From Armatimonadota bacterium (GTDB taxonomy: Bacteria; Armatimonadota; Hebobacteria; GCA-020354555; CP070648), in contig CP070648.1 of assembly GCA_020354555.1 (NCBI GenBank), forward strand, positions 926,913 to 990,912: a DNA stretch of 64,000 nt. The letters run 5' to 3'. The position numbers were made by a program, and so were the translations under genes. The notes under the pieces are model-generated. The model had not been told where the DNA came from and made no database searches. It saw only the letters and a list, made by a program, of their open reading frames with translations. Positions 44,738 to 52,290 of the stretch are shown here, piece by piece; position 1 is the stretch's first letter, and each line of letters starts with the position of its first letter.

Positions 44738-45133
44738 TCAGCCATCTGCGTCGTCGCCCGTCGCCGGCGCGCGCATCCTCGCTATCTCGGCTTCCCAGTC
44801 AATGCCGCCGTTAACGCCCTCGCAGTAGTCGAGACGCAGCACGCTGGCCCAGATGCGACCGAACAGCGTCCGCGCATCGTTCTCCACCTTCGCGGCCGGG
44901 TTCATACGCACCATGCCGCGCACGGTGAACGTCATCCCGTCGCGCTCTACCTCCTCACGGGCGGCATCGGCGCGGTCGCGCGCCTCCAAAGCCGTCCGGA
45001 GCAACGCCATCTGCTCCGGGTCGGATACGCGACCTGCATCAACTACCTCCCGCCACAACTGCTGCGACCGCTCGCTCAGGTGCGCTGGGGGCGGCGACTT
45101 GTCGCCCTGTGCCAGGTTCCTGTCCATGGTCAT
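44738..45133 (-). CDS. P27-family phage terminase small subunit, orphan
   Basis: 131 residues matching the P27-type small terminase: PPAHLSERSQQLWREVVD at the N terminus, LRTALEARDRADAAREEVE in the centre, then MTFTVRGMVRMNPAAKVEND and ARTLFGRIWASVLRLD. The small subunit recognises phage DNA for packaging. GGAAGGAGC precedes the ATG at 45133. No large terminase, portal or capsid gene is nearby, so this is a prophage remnant or a captured gene on the tRNA-linked island. Confidence 0.8.
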   Translation of the reverse strand: MTMDRNLAQGDKSPPPAHLSERSQQLWREVVDAGRVSDPEQMALLRTALEARDRADAAREEVERDGMTFTVRGMVRMNPAAKVENDARTLFGRIWASVLRLDYCEGVNGGIDWEAEIARMRAPATGDDADG

Positions 45134-45267
45134 GCTCCTTCCAGGGGGTAGGGGTGGTCAATACCTGGGAACCTGCGAACTGAAAGCGCGCGCCAACCCT
45201 CCCGCGCGCACCCGCGAATTAGGGCAGGGGGGTGCGCGAAAGAAAAAAGGTGAAGGTCGGCACGGCG

Positions 45268-45678
45268 CTACCCCCTCGCCCGCTGTCGTATGATATGCAT
45301 CGCGCTTCTGCCCTTACCCCACAGGGGTGCATACATGTAAGGCCACAGGGCACGGGGCGCGTACATGTCGCGGCGAACTACATAGTACCGAACGTGCAAC
45401 TCGTCCCACCGAAGTTCACGATCTGAAAGCGGCGTGATTACGTGCAAGCGGTCCCGCCATATCCTGAGTCCTATAACCGTCCGAAGTCCATTCAGCAACA
45501 TGATTCCACACGCTGATGCGGCAAATGCGATGGCGACGGCCACTGGGCCTCCTAGGAAGACCACTAAGCCAAACATCCCAATGGGGCCTGCCGCCATAAC
45601 GACCCACCAGTACAGTCGCCATGCGCGGATTGACCGCTGACTGGTCTCAAACAGCATCTCGTCCTGTCGGTCTTCCAT
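45268..45678 (-). CDS. Small membrane protein with PH-like C-terminal part, hypothetical
   Basis: 136 residues: a short N-terminal stretch, two adjacent membrane helices (YWWVVMAAGPIGMFGLVVFL and AVAIAFAASACGIMLLNGL), then a cytoplasmic tail with strands ITPLSDRELRWDELHVRYYV resembling bacterial PH-like domains. Cysteines and tryptophans are irregular. The ATG at 45678 lacks a good ribosome site. It lies inside the tRNA-linked island. The assignment is a fold guess only. Confidence 0.55.
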   Translation of the reverse strand: MEDRQDEMLFETSQRSIRAWRLYWWVVMAAGPIGMFGLVVFLGGPVAVAIAFAASACGIMLLNGLRTVIGLRIWRDRLHVITPLSDRELRWDELHVRYYVVRRDMYAPRALWPYMYAPLWGKGRSAMHIIRQRARG

Positions 45679-45977
45679 GCTCGACTAACGGCGTGCCAGC
45701 CTGGTGACGAATGGTTGGCTAGCACGCCAGCGTCACCGCGTCCACCTGTCGCGCGCTCCGGCTCGAGATGGACGATTCGAGAGCGGATAGGCAGCGAGTG
45801 ACTCTGCCGCCAGCGCCAGATGGTGGACCTACGCGCACACGCCCTCGGGGATGCCGTCCGGCCAGAGGTCGCCTATGCGTGGGGGGGATGGTAATCGTAG
45901 CCCTCTCGCCGGGTCCAGTGTGTTCTGACTTCCGACCAGCGTTTTCGGCTCGTTTCACCCGCCGCCGGCCAGCTTCG
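45679..45977. other. Intergenic right end of the tRNA-linked island
   Basis: No gene I can support lies between the PH-like protein and the repeat element. The only recognisable features are the tRNA-3'-end near-copy at 45900-45917 and, immediately beyond, the third double-hairpin repeat. Confidence 0.4.
45900..45917 (+). repeat. Presumed att site, right half (near-copy of tRNA-Thr 3' end)
   Basis: This 18-bp stretch matches 43300-43317 at 16 positions, in the same orientation. It bounds a 2.6-kb interval of accessory genes. Confidence 0.5.
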
Positions 45978-46097
45978 CTATAGAGTCTCGGGTATTACGG
46001 TAGCACCGGCAATACCCGCGGACTCTTCCGGACGAGGTTCGCTTGGGAGGCGCCCCGTGGTCCCTTGCGCCCTTCCCTAACGCGCGAACCTCGATAG
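45978..46097 (-). repeat. Double-hairpin dispersed repeat, copy 3
   Basis: This is a 120-bp inverted copy of the element at 12908. Read on the minus strand it begins CTATCGAGGTTCG and ends ACTCTATAG. Hairpin 1 pairs CGAGGTTCG with CGAACCTCG perfectly. Hairpin 2 has CGGGTATT opposite AATACCCG, where copy 1 has CGTGTATT opposite AATACACG, a compensatory change. Its first 21 bases encode the last residues (LSRFAR) and the stop of the NRAMP-like gene. Confidence 0.9.
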
Positions 46098-47480
46098 GTA
46101 GTCGGGCACCGCGGTGTAGATGAAATAGCCCGCGCTCGACGCCGACGCGACGACTGCGGCAATCATCCCCAGGTTCCACAGCCACGCCCTGGTGCCCACG
46201 GGCTTGGCGTCGCCCATGTACGCCCGGCGGTTGTGCAGCACGAGGAATGCGATGTACGCGATCGGCAGCAGCACGCCGCAGATCGCCGACGTCGGCACCG
46301 CCACCCACAGCAGGTTCTTCCACAACACCGTGCCCAGCATCCCGGGTGCGATGACGAGCGAGGCGAGTCTGTACCGCCACCCGACCGGCTCCCAGTTCAA
46401 CATCTCGCAGATGATGAACGCGCTCGCCAGCATGTGCAGCGTGATCGTGCTCAGCACCATGCCGAGCACGCCGAGGTTGAAGATGACTCGCGCGAAGAAC
46501 GGGCCCGCCAGCGGCGCCAGCGCCTGTGCCGCCGACTTCGCGGGCAGGGATATGCCGGTCGCCGGGATGTCCACCGTGCCCGGCAGCGTGTTGGCGGTGG
46601 CGATGATCATGAGGGATGTCGCCAGGACGAAGGGCAGCAGCATTCCCGTCATCAGGTCAAACCGCGCGAGGCCGCGATAGTTGCGCCCCCACCCGCGCGC
46701 CAGCAGCGTGTACGGGAAGAGGAACGTCATGTTGATTCCCACCGCCGCGCCGAACGCCCCCATCATCACCGAAACCCCGCGCGGGTCGCGCGGGATATGG
46801 AACGTGAAGTACCCGCGCAGCAGCTCGCCCCAATCCCTCACGCCGGTGCGAATGACCACCAGCGCGAAGGAAATGACGATCAACCACACCATGTACCGCA
46901 GCAGCCGCTCATAGAGCCGGATGCCCTTTATGCCGCGACCGTAGCTCCATGTGATGGCGGTCGCCAACACCAGAATGACCAGGCCGACCGGCCACGTCGG
47001 AATGGCGGCCCCCGCTAGGTCGGCCATGTCCTGCACCACCGCTCCCGCCAGCGCATACTGCGGGAAGTGCCAGATCAGAGTCGCCGCGAGCGACCCGAGC
47101 GCCCACGCCCACGCGATGGTCGGATGCACGTACGCTTTCATGGCATCGAACGGCCGCGCCCGCGTGGACAAGGTCTGGTAGGCGATCGCGCTCATCATGA
47201 TGATGCCGAGCAGCATCGCCACCGGCTGCACCCACAGCAGCTGGTAGCCAAACAGCGCCCCGGCGAAGAGCGACGAACCCGCACTGCCCCCGCCCAGCGT
47301 GAGCGCGCTCTGGAGCCAGCCCGGGCCAATGCGCCGCCAGTACCCGGCCCAGCGCGATAACGTCGGCAGGCGCGCCATGCGCTCCAGTTCCGCCTTGTCG
47401 CGCTCCGCGGCTTCGGGATCCAATGCGCGTACCATAGGCAGGCCGCGCTTGAGGTCGGTGCGCTGCTCTTCTTCGGTCAT
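46077..47480 (-). CDS. Divergent NRAMP-like membrane transporter
   Basis: 467 residues with about 11 helices after a 45-residue cytoplasmic N-terminus. The first helix reads GPGWLQSALTLGGGSAGSSL, where NRAMP metal carriers have a DPGN ion-binding motif; helix 6 reads VGINMTFLFPYTLLARGWG instead of the Met-Pro-His type. The overall fold and YSYG-like AITWSYGRGIKGIRLYERLL agree with the NRAMP/APC family, but the metal ligands are lost, so substrate or proton coupling may differ. The ATG at 47480 has GGAGGGTGAG upstream. The C-terminal residues LSRFAR come from a dispersed repeat. Confidence 0.8.
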   Translation of the reverse strand: MTEEEQRTDLKRGLPMVRALDPEAAERDKAELERMARLPTLSRWAGYWRRIGPGWLQSALTLGGGSAGSSLFAGALFGYQLLWVQPVAMLLGIIMMSAIAYQTLSTRARPFDAMKAYVHPTIAWAWALGSLAATLIWHFPQYALAGAVVQDMADLAGAAIPTWPVGLVILVLATAITWSYGRGIKGIRLYERLLRYMVWLIVISFALVVIRTGVRDWGELLRGYFTFHIPRDPRGVSVMMGAFGAAVGINMTFLFPYTLLARGWGRNYRGLARFDLMTGMLLPFVLATSLMIIATANTLPGTVDIPATGISLPAKSAAQALAPLAGPFFARVIFNLGVLGMVLSTITLHMLASAFIICEMLNWEPVGWRYRLASLVIAPGMLGTVLWKNLLWVAVPTSAICGVLLPIAYIAFLVLHNRRAYMGDAKPVGTRAWLWNLGMIAAVVASASSAGYFIYTAVPDYLSRFAR

Positions 47481-47781
47481 CGGGCTCACCCTCCGCTTCC
47501 GACGCTGCTGGCGAGTACCACGCCGAACCGCGCCATTCCTTCTCCGCGCAGTGTTCGGGCGTCGCGGGCCCATGTCCACACGGCGCGCGTGCGGCTGTCA
47601 GTCAGGGAGTGTGACGAAGTGAACTCGGCTCCAGGGCGCAGTCCCTCCGCCCCTCAGAGAGAGGCTTGCCCACCATGGGCGGGCTGGGATGCCTCCGGCA
47701 GGTGGGGGAGGGTGGGCCGGCTTGGCCCGCACGGGCTTTCCGTTGCAGCGAGAGCACTCATGTCCCAGCGACGGCAAGGCC
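47481..47781. other. Intergenic gap with no recognised gene
   Basis: About 300 bases between the NRAMP-like gene and the methyltransferase gene show no ORF with motifs. Weak GC-rich inverted repeats such as GGGCC-ggctt-GGCCC near 47714 occur, but nothing identifiable. It may contain the NRAMP promoter; no good -35/-10 pair was found. Confidence 0.3.
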
Positions 47782-47800
47782 CGCCGATTGCAGATCGGCG
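47782..47800 (-). terminator. Perfect hairpin just after the methyltransferase stop
   Basis: CGCCGAT (47782-47788) pairs with ATCGGCG (47794-47800) across 5 nt, starting 2 nt past the minus-strand stop codon. There is no T-run after it, so it is a terminator-like or RNA-stabilising hairpin of uncertain strength. Confidence 0.35.
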
Positions 47801-47802
47801 CA

Positions 47803-48555
47803 TCACGCACGCCGCGGCTTCAACGCGACGCAGACGACCGACACGCCGAATGGCAGCGGCACGCGCAGCAGCCACGCCGTCTCCAGCCGCAGCAGCCAGA
47901 TGAGCAGGCGATTGGGGAGGTCCGACAGAGGGCGCAGCGCCGTCTTCGGGCGCCCGCGGTTGGGCGGCCCGAACAGCTTCTGCGCGATGCGAAACGCGAA
48001 GATGACCGGCAGCAGGGCGGTGATGCAGTATGACACGTCAAGTATCTGCAGCCCGGCGCGCTCCAGCAGCTTTCGCACGTCGCCCGCGCGGTAGCGCCGG
48101 AAATGATCCAGCGCTTCGTCGTGTTCGCTCCACAACGACTGGTACGCCGGCGCGGTGATGACCACGAGTCCCCCCGGCTTGCACACGCGCGCCATCTCGA
48201 TCACGGCGGCCTGGTCATCGCTGATGTGCTCCAGCACATCGAGGGCGGTCACGACGTCAACCGCGCCATCCGCCACAGGCAGGCGCTCGGCGGTCCCGCC
48301 GATGAGCGGGAAATCGCCGCGGGAGCGCGACAGACGCAGGGCTTCCTCGGAGCGGTCGAGCCCGATAACGCGGCCCAATTGGCTGAACACGAGCAGCCCG
48401 GCACCGGCGCCGCAGCCGACGTCGAGGATGCGCGGTGACAGGGGCAACGCGCGCCGGTATTTCTGCACCAGCGCGCGCACCAGCTCCCGCCTGGCGACGA
48501 ACCACCAGTACGTGTCCTCCAGGCGGAACATCTTGCGCAGTTCGGAAGGACGCAT
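47803..48555 (-). CDS. Class I SAM-dependent methyltransferase
   Basis: 250 residues. Rossmann motif I is ILDVGCGAGAGLLVFSQLG, the acidic residue of motif II is in VIGLDRSEEAL, and DVVTALDVLEHISDDQAAV is the motif IV/post region; PGGLVVITAPAYQSLWSEHD follows. This is the pattern of Methyltransf_11-type enzymes, often acting on quinone-like or polyprenyl substrates. A hydrophobic C-terminal part (ITALLPVIFAFRIAQKLF) suggests membrane association. The ATG at 48555 fits the family start; a GTG at 48588 is the alternative. Confidence 0.85.
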   Translation of the reverse strand: MRPSELRKMFRLEDTYWWFVARRELVRALVQKYRRALPLSPRILDVGCGAGAGLLVFSQLGRVIGLDRSEEALRLSRSRGDFPLIGGTAERLPVADGAVDVVTALDVLEHISDDQAAVIEMARVCKPGGLVVITAPAYQSLWSEHDEALDHFRRYRAGDVRKLLERAGLQILDVSYCITALLPVIFAFRIAQKLFGPPNRGRPKTALRPLSDLPNRLLIWLLRLETAWLLRVPLPFGVSVVCVALKPRRA

Positions 48556-48783
48556 AGCAGATGTGACGCAATCGGCGGTCCGAGGCACACAAATGCCGAG
48601 CGATCCGCTGCGTGCGACCCGCTCACCGCCCGGCGCAGCGCCCGAGCGACAGGCCTCGAACTGCGGGCGACGGACTTCGGTGCGCGGACCTCGGACTTCG
48701 GACCACGAACTACGTCTTTCGCCGCGCGGCGCTCCGCTCCTGCGCTGACGTATACGCGATCCGAGGCGTCTACGGCGTCCAGG

Positions 48784-49803
48784 CTAGACCACCAGCATCG
48801 CATCCCCGAAGCTGAGCAAGCGATAGCCCTCGGCGACCGCCGCGCGATACGCCGCGAGCACGTTCTCCCGCCCCGCAAACGCGCACACCAGCACCAGCAG
48901 CGTCGAGCGCGGCATGTGGAAGTTCGTCAGCAGCACGTCCACCGCCCGGAAACGATGGCCCGGCGTGATGAACAACTCCGTCTCACCCTCGAACGGCTCG
49001 AGGGTTCCTCCCCGCGCCGCCGTCTCCAGCGCCCGCGCCGTCGTCGTCCCGACCGACACGCACCGACCGCCCGCCGCCCGCGCCGCTCGCATCGCAGTAA
49101 CCGTTTCAGCCGGCACCGAGCACCACTCAACGTGCATCTCGTGGCGCTCCACTTCCTCCTCGCGAATCGGCCTGAACGTCGCGAGCCCGATGTGCAGCGT
49201 GACCCACGCCATGCCGACGCCCCGCTGCTCCACCGCGCGCATTGCCCGCGGCGTGAAGTGGAGCCCCGCCGTCGGCGCCGCGCTCGACCCGCGTCGCCGC
49301 GCGTAGATCGTCTGGTAATCCTCCGGTCGCTCCGGCGGGCGATGAATATACGGCGGCAGCGGTGTCTCGCCGGTGCGCGTCAGCGCTTCCTCGATGTCGC
49401 CGTCAGACGAGAAGACGAGCCGCCGCCCGCCGCCCGGCGTGAGGCCGGCCACCGTTGCTCGGAGCCCGCCGCCGAAGGTCAACTCGTCGCCCACGCGCAC
49501 GCGCCGCCCCGGCTTGACGAGCGCGTCCCACACGCCGTTCTCGACCTCGCGCAGCAGCAGCGCTTCCACCGCGCCGCCCGACGGTTCGCGATGCCCGCGC
49601 AGCCGCGCGGGGAACACGCGCGTGTCGTTGAACACCGCGATGTCGCCGGGGCGCAGGTACTCCGGGAGGTCGAGGAAGCGCCGGTGCTCGATTGCGCCGC
49701 TCTCGCGATGCAGCACCAGCAGCCGCGAGTGATCGCGCGGCCGCACGGGAGTCTGGGCGATCAGTGACTCGGGTAGATCGTAGTCGAAGTCCGACAGGCG
49801 CAT
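48784..49803 (-). CDS. queA: tRNA preQ1 34 S-adenosylmethionine ribosyltransferase-isomerase
   Basis: QueA moves the ribosyl group of SAM onto 7-aminomethyl-deazaguanine in tRNA, forming epoxyqueuosine. Signatures: FDYDLPESLIAQTPVRPRDH, GDIAVFNDTRVFPARLRGH, ETPLPPYIHR, RGSSAAPTAGLHFTPRAM and the C-terminal FHMPRSTLLVLVCAFAG. The length of 339 is standard. The ATG at 49803 gives the canonical MRLSDFDYDLPE start. It is paired with queH, which catalyses the next step, with a DUF2905 gene between them. Confidence 0.96.
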   Translation of the reverse strand: MRLSDFDYDLPESLIAQTPVRPRDHSRLLVLHRESGAIEHRRFLDLPEYLRPGDIAVFNDTRVFPARLRGHREPSGGAVEALLLREVENGVWDALVKPGRRVRVGDELTFGGGLRATVAGLTPGGGRRLVFSSDGDIEEALTRTGETPLPPYIHRPPERPEDYQTIYARRRGSSAAPTAGLHFTPRAMRAVEQRGVGMAWVTLHIGLATFRPIREEEVERHEMHVEWCSVPAETVTAMRAARAAGGRCVSVGTTTARALETAARGGTLEPFEGETELFITPGHRFRAVDVLLTNFHMPRSTLLVLVCAFAGRENVLAAYRAAVAEGYRLLSFGDAMLVV

Positions 49804-49823
49804 GTTGCCTCTGGCGGGTCGCC

Positions 49824-50054
49824 TCAGCGCCGCCACGCGTAGAGCAGCCACAGGATCAGGGTTAACACGGCGCTGACCACGAGCGACGTGACGATGGGGA
49901 AGACGAACGTGAACCCTGGTCGCTGGACGACGATGTCCCCCGGCAGGAGCCTGCTCCCGCCGAGCAAGCGCGACAGGCCGAGCATCAGCAGGCCCAGGAG
50001 GATGACGATGCCTCCCAGGGCGAGCAGCGCCTTGCCGAGGTAATCAAGTCCCAC
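49824..50054 (-). CDS. DUF2905 small membrane protein
   Basis: 76 residues: two hydrophobic helices (LALGGIVILLGLLMLGLS and VFPIVTSLVVSAVLTLILWL) separated by the family loop GGSRLLPGDIVVQRPGFTF. DUF2905 proteins are widespread and of unknown function, and are often near queuosine or DNA-repair genes. The GTG start at 50054 overlaps the end of queH by 11 nt and has AGAGGAAGGG upstream. Confidence 0.85.
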   Translation of the reverse strand: MGLDYLGKALLALGGIVILLGLLMLGLSRLLGGSRLLPGDIVVQRPGFTFVFPIVTSLVVSAVLTLILWLLYAWRR

Positions 50055-50607
50055 GACGGCGGCCCTTCCTCTTTCGCCGGCGCCCCTCCTCGGCTTCGAT
50101 CTCACTGTACAGGCACCCGCAGTACTTCTGGCGGTAGAGGTCGAGCGATTCAGCCATTTCCCTGATCCGGGGGAACAGCGGCCGCAAGTCCTCGCAGTGA
50201 AACCCGACACCGGCCGCTCGCCCGGCCGCCTCTCCCGCCTCGCGGAGGCGCTCCTGATCCTGGTGCGGGCTGACCAACAGCGTCGTGGTGAACGCCTCGA
50301 ACCCGTCGTCGCGGCCGGCGAGCGCGGTCTCGAACAGCCGCAGCCGATAGCATAGGCGGCAGCGCTCGCTTTCGCGAAAGGTTATCGCCCGAAAGAAGGC
50401 CCGCGGCTCGTACTCCGGCGCCGGCAGCGTGCGCAAGCCTGCCTGCTCGACGACTGCGCGAAATGCCTCCAGCCGCCGCTCGTGCTCGGACCGCGGGTGG
50501 ATGTTGGGATTATAGAAATACGCGGTGATCTCGTGCCCGTCGGCGGCCAACTTCTCCGCCACCGGGAGCAGGCACGGACCGCAGCATGTATGTATCAGAA
50601 TCCTCAT
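50044..50607 (-). CDS. queH: Epoxyqueuosine reductase QueH
   Basis: QueH reduces epoxyqueuosine to queuosine, a non-orthologous alternative to QueG, using a 4Fe-4S cluster. All cysteine motifs are present: HTCCGPCLLPVAEKL at the N terminus, SERCRLCYRLRLFETA in the middle, and YRQKYCGCLYSEIE at the end. The length of 187 is typical with a short basic tail. The ATG at 50607 begins MRILIHTCCGPC, the family start. With queA next door it completes the late queuosine pathway; early genes (queC, queD, queE, tgt) are not in the window. Confidence 0.95.
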   Translation of the reverse strand: MRILIHTCCGPCLLPVAEKLAADGHEITAYFYNPNIHPRSEHERRLEAFRAVVEQAGLRTLPAPEYEPRAFFRAITFRESERCRLCYRLRLFETALAGRDDGFEAFTTTLLVSPHQDQERLREAGEAAGRAAGVGFHCEDLRPLFPRIREMAESLDLYRQKYCGCLYSEIEAEEGRRRKRKGRRRGT

Positions 50608-50705
50608 AGCGATTTCCTAGATGCAGGGACGGCGGCGCGCGCGGCGGACACTCCCTCGGCGCATCCGGGCTGCCGCAGCGCAAGGGGCGGGGAGGGGAAT
50701 CCGAT

Positions 50706-52280
50706 TCATTCCTCGGCGGCGGTCCTCGTCGGCCACCCCGCCTCTGCGTCCAGGTCCCAGGCGCGGCTCCGTTCGGCAACTGCCGCCTGCCGCGCAATGA
50801 TGGCCTCGTCGTAGTACCGGTCCGCCTCGCGTTCGAGGTAACGCAGCAGTCCGAAGTCCGACTGGTTGAGCAAGTTGAAGGCGAGCACGCGGTGCCGATG
50901 TCCGCGCTCCAACAGGGGTGGAGCCGCTGTCGCTTCCGCCGCGCGCGCGAGCGCATCGGATCGCTCGTGAAGAGCGCGGATCGTCTCGCTTACCTCGTGC
51001 CGGCTGACGGCTGCGCGCCCCAACGCGTCCCACTCCGCTCGCGCTTTCCTGAGGATCGCGTCCATCTCGCGGTCCATGAGTCGGGCGATCCGCACATAGG
51101 CCTGCGGCTCATAGCCGATAGGCGCGCCTTCCTGCTCGGCGAGCACGCGGAGTTGGCGGACTGCTTCCGCCGACTCGCCCTGTTCCGCGTATGCGTCTAT
51201 CAGCTTCCTCCGTACCTCGTATGAGTCAGGCGCCTTCTCCGTCGCTTCGCGCAAGATGTCGATGTCCTCCGGGGACGCCAGAGCAGCCGCGATCTCTGCA
51301 GCACGCTTCGCCGCATCCTCGTTCGCCGGGTCGAGTTCGGCCACTTTGCGGTACTGCTCCCCGGCCCCCTCGAGGTCGCCCGTCTCCAGCAGCACCGCCG
51401 CCAGCTCCATTCGTACTTCCGCTCCCGCCCCAAGCTCGACCGCGCGTTTCAACTCCTCCGCGCCCGCGCCGGGATCCGCGTCCGCGACGAGCGTTCGTCC
51501 CAGCTCCAGCCGCGCATTCGTCAAGTCGGGATCCAACTTCAGCGCGATGTCGAGTTGGCGCCGCGCCCGCTCCGCCTCGCCCATCGCGCTGTAGGCGCGC
51601 GCGGAGCCGAGGTAGTACTCCGCCGTCTTCGGCGCGGCGGCGATCGCTCGGTTGAATTCCAGTGCCGCGATCCGCGGCATCCCGTCTTCGAGGAACCGCT
51701 CGGCCGCGGCGGCGAACCCGGCCGCATCACTCGGCGCGTCGCGCGTGACATCGCGGATTGACCCGGCGATCTTGTCCGCAATCAGGCCGGCGACGTCTTG
51801 CGCCCACGAAGCCAGGCGCCCGGCAGAATCCGGGGGAGCGGTCGTCTCCGTCTGGTGAATGACGGCTTGCCGACGATGAACTGCGGCGACAAAGGTCGTC
51901 AATCGAATCGCGGCGCCTGAGTCTTCAACCCACGCGCGCACGGTGGCGCGAGCGCCGAGTGCCACCCCAAGCGCCCGCGCCTCAGTGGCGCCGAGCGCGT
52001 CGCGGAGCCTGCCTCTTTCGAAACCAAGCTCATCCAGCGCACGGTGGGCACGCGGCGATGCCGCGGTGACGTAGGCGACCTCTGCGCGCGGCGCCAGCGC
52101 CTCGCTGAGTGCGGATCGAATCGCCGCGTCGAGCGTGGAGGCCGCCGCGGGCGGCAAGTTTCCCCGCTCCTGAACACCCAACCACAGAACATCCGGCTGG
52201 GTCTGAGCGACACCGGCCGAGCCGATCAACACAGAGATGATGGCGACGAAAAACGAGCGGGGAACTCCGAGCCTTGGCAT
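50706..52280 (-). CDS. Exported TPR-repeat protein
   Basis: 524 residues. The N terminus VPRSFFVAIISVLIGSAGVA is a signal peptide followed by AQTQPDVLW, so the protein is secreted. Residues 25-185 resemble the N-terminal region of periplasmic proteins that derive from TolB-like or FlgO-like folds (LPPAAASTLDAAIRSALSEA). From residue 200 there are several TPRs (AALEFNRAIAAAPKTAEYYL, RRQLDIALKLDPDLTNARLE, LEGAGEQYRKVAELDPANED). It follows the zinc-ribbon TPR gene by 10 nt and is probably cotranscribed. Function unknown. Confidence 0.75.
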   Translation of the reverse strand: MPRLGVPRSFFVAIISVLIGSAGVAQTQPDVLWLGVQERGNLPPAAASTLDAAIRSALSEALAPRAEVAYVTAASPRAHRALDELGFERGRLRDALGATEARALGVALGARATVRAWVEDSGAAIRLTTFVAAVHRRQAVIHQTETTAPPDSAGRLASWAQDVAGLIADKIAGSIRDVTRDAPSDAAGFAAAAERFLEDGMPRIAALEFNRAIAAAPKTAEYYLGSARAYSAMGEAERARRQLDIALKLDPDLTNARLELGRTLVADADPGAGAEELKRAVELGAGAEVRMELAAVLLETGDLEGAGEQYRKVAELDPANEDAAKRAAEIAAALASPEDIDILREATEKAPDSYEVRRKLIDAYAEQGESAEAVRQLRVLAEQEGAPIGYEPQAYVRIARLMDREMDAILRKARAEWDALGRAAVSRHEVSETIRALHERSDALARAAEATAAPPLLERGHRHRVLAFNLLNQSDFGLLRYLEREADRYYDEAIIARQAAVAERSRAWDLDAEAGWPTRTAAEE

Positions 52281-52290
52281 GACTCCGATC

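Noticed and set aside
45719-45958. 79-codon minus-strand frame at the island's right end
   Set aside because: Arg/Gly/Pro-rich, no ribosome site, and it contains the att-like copy.
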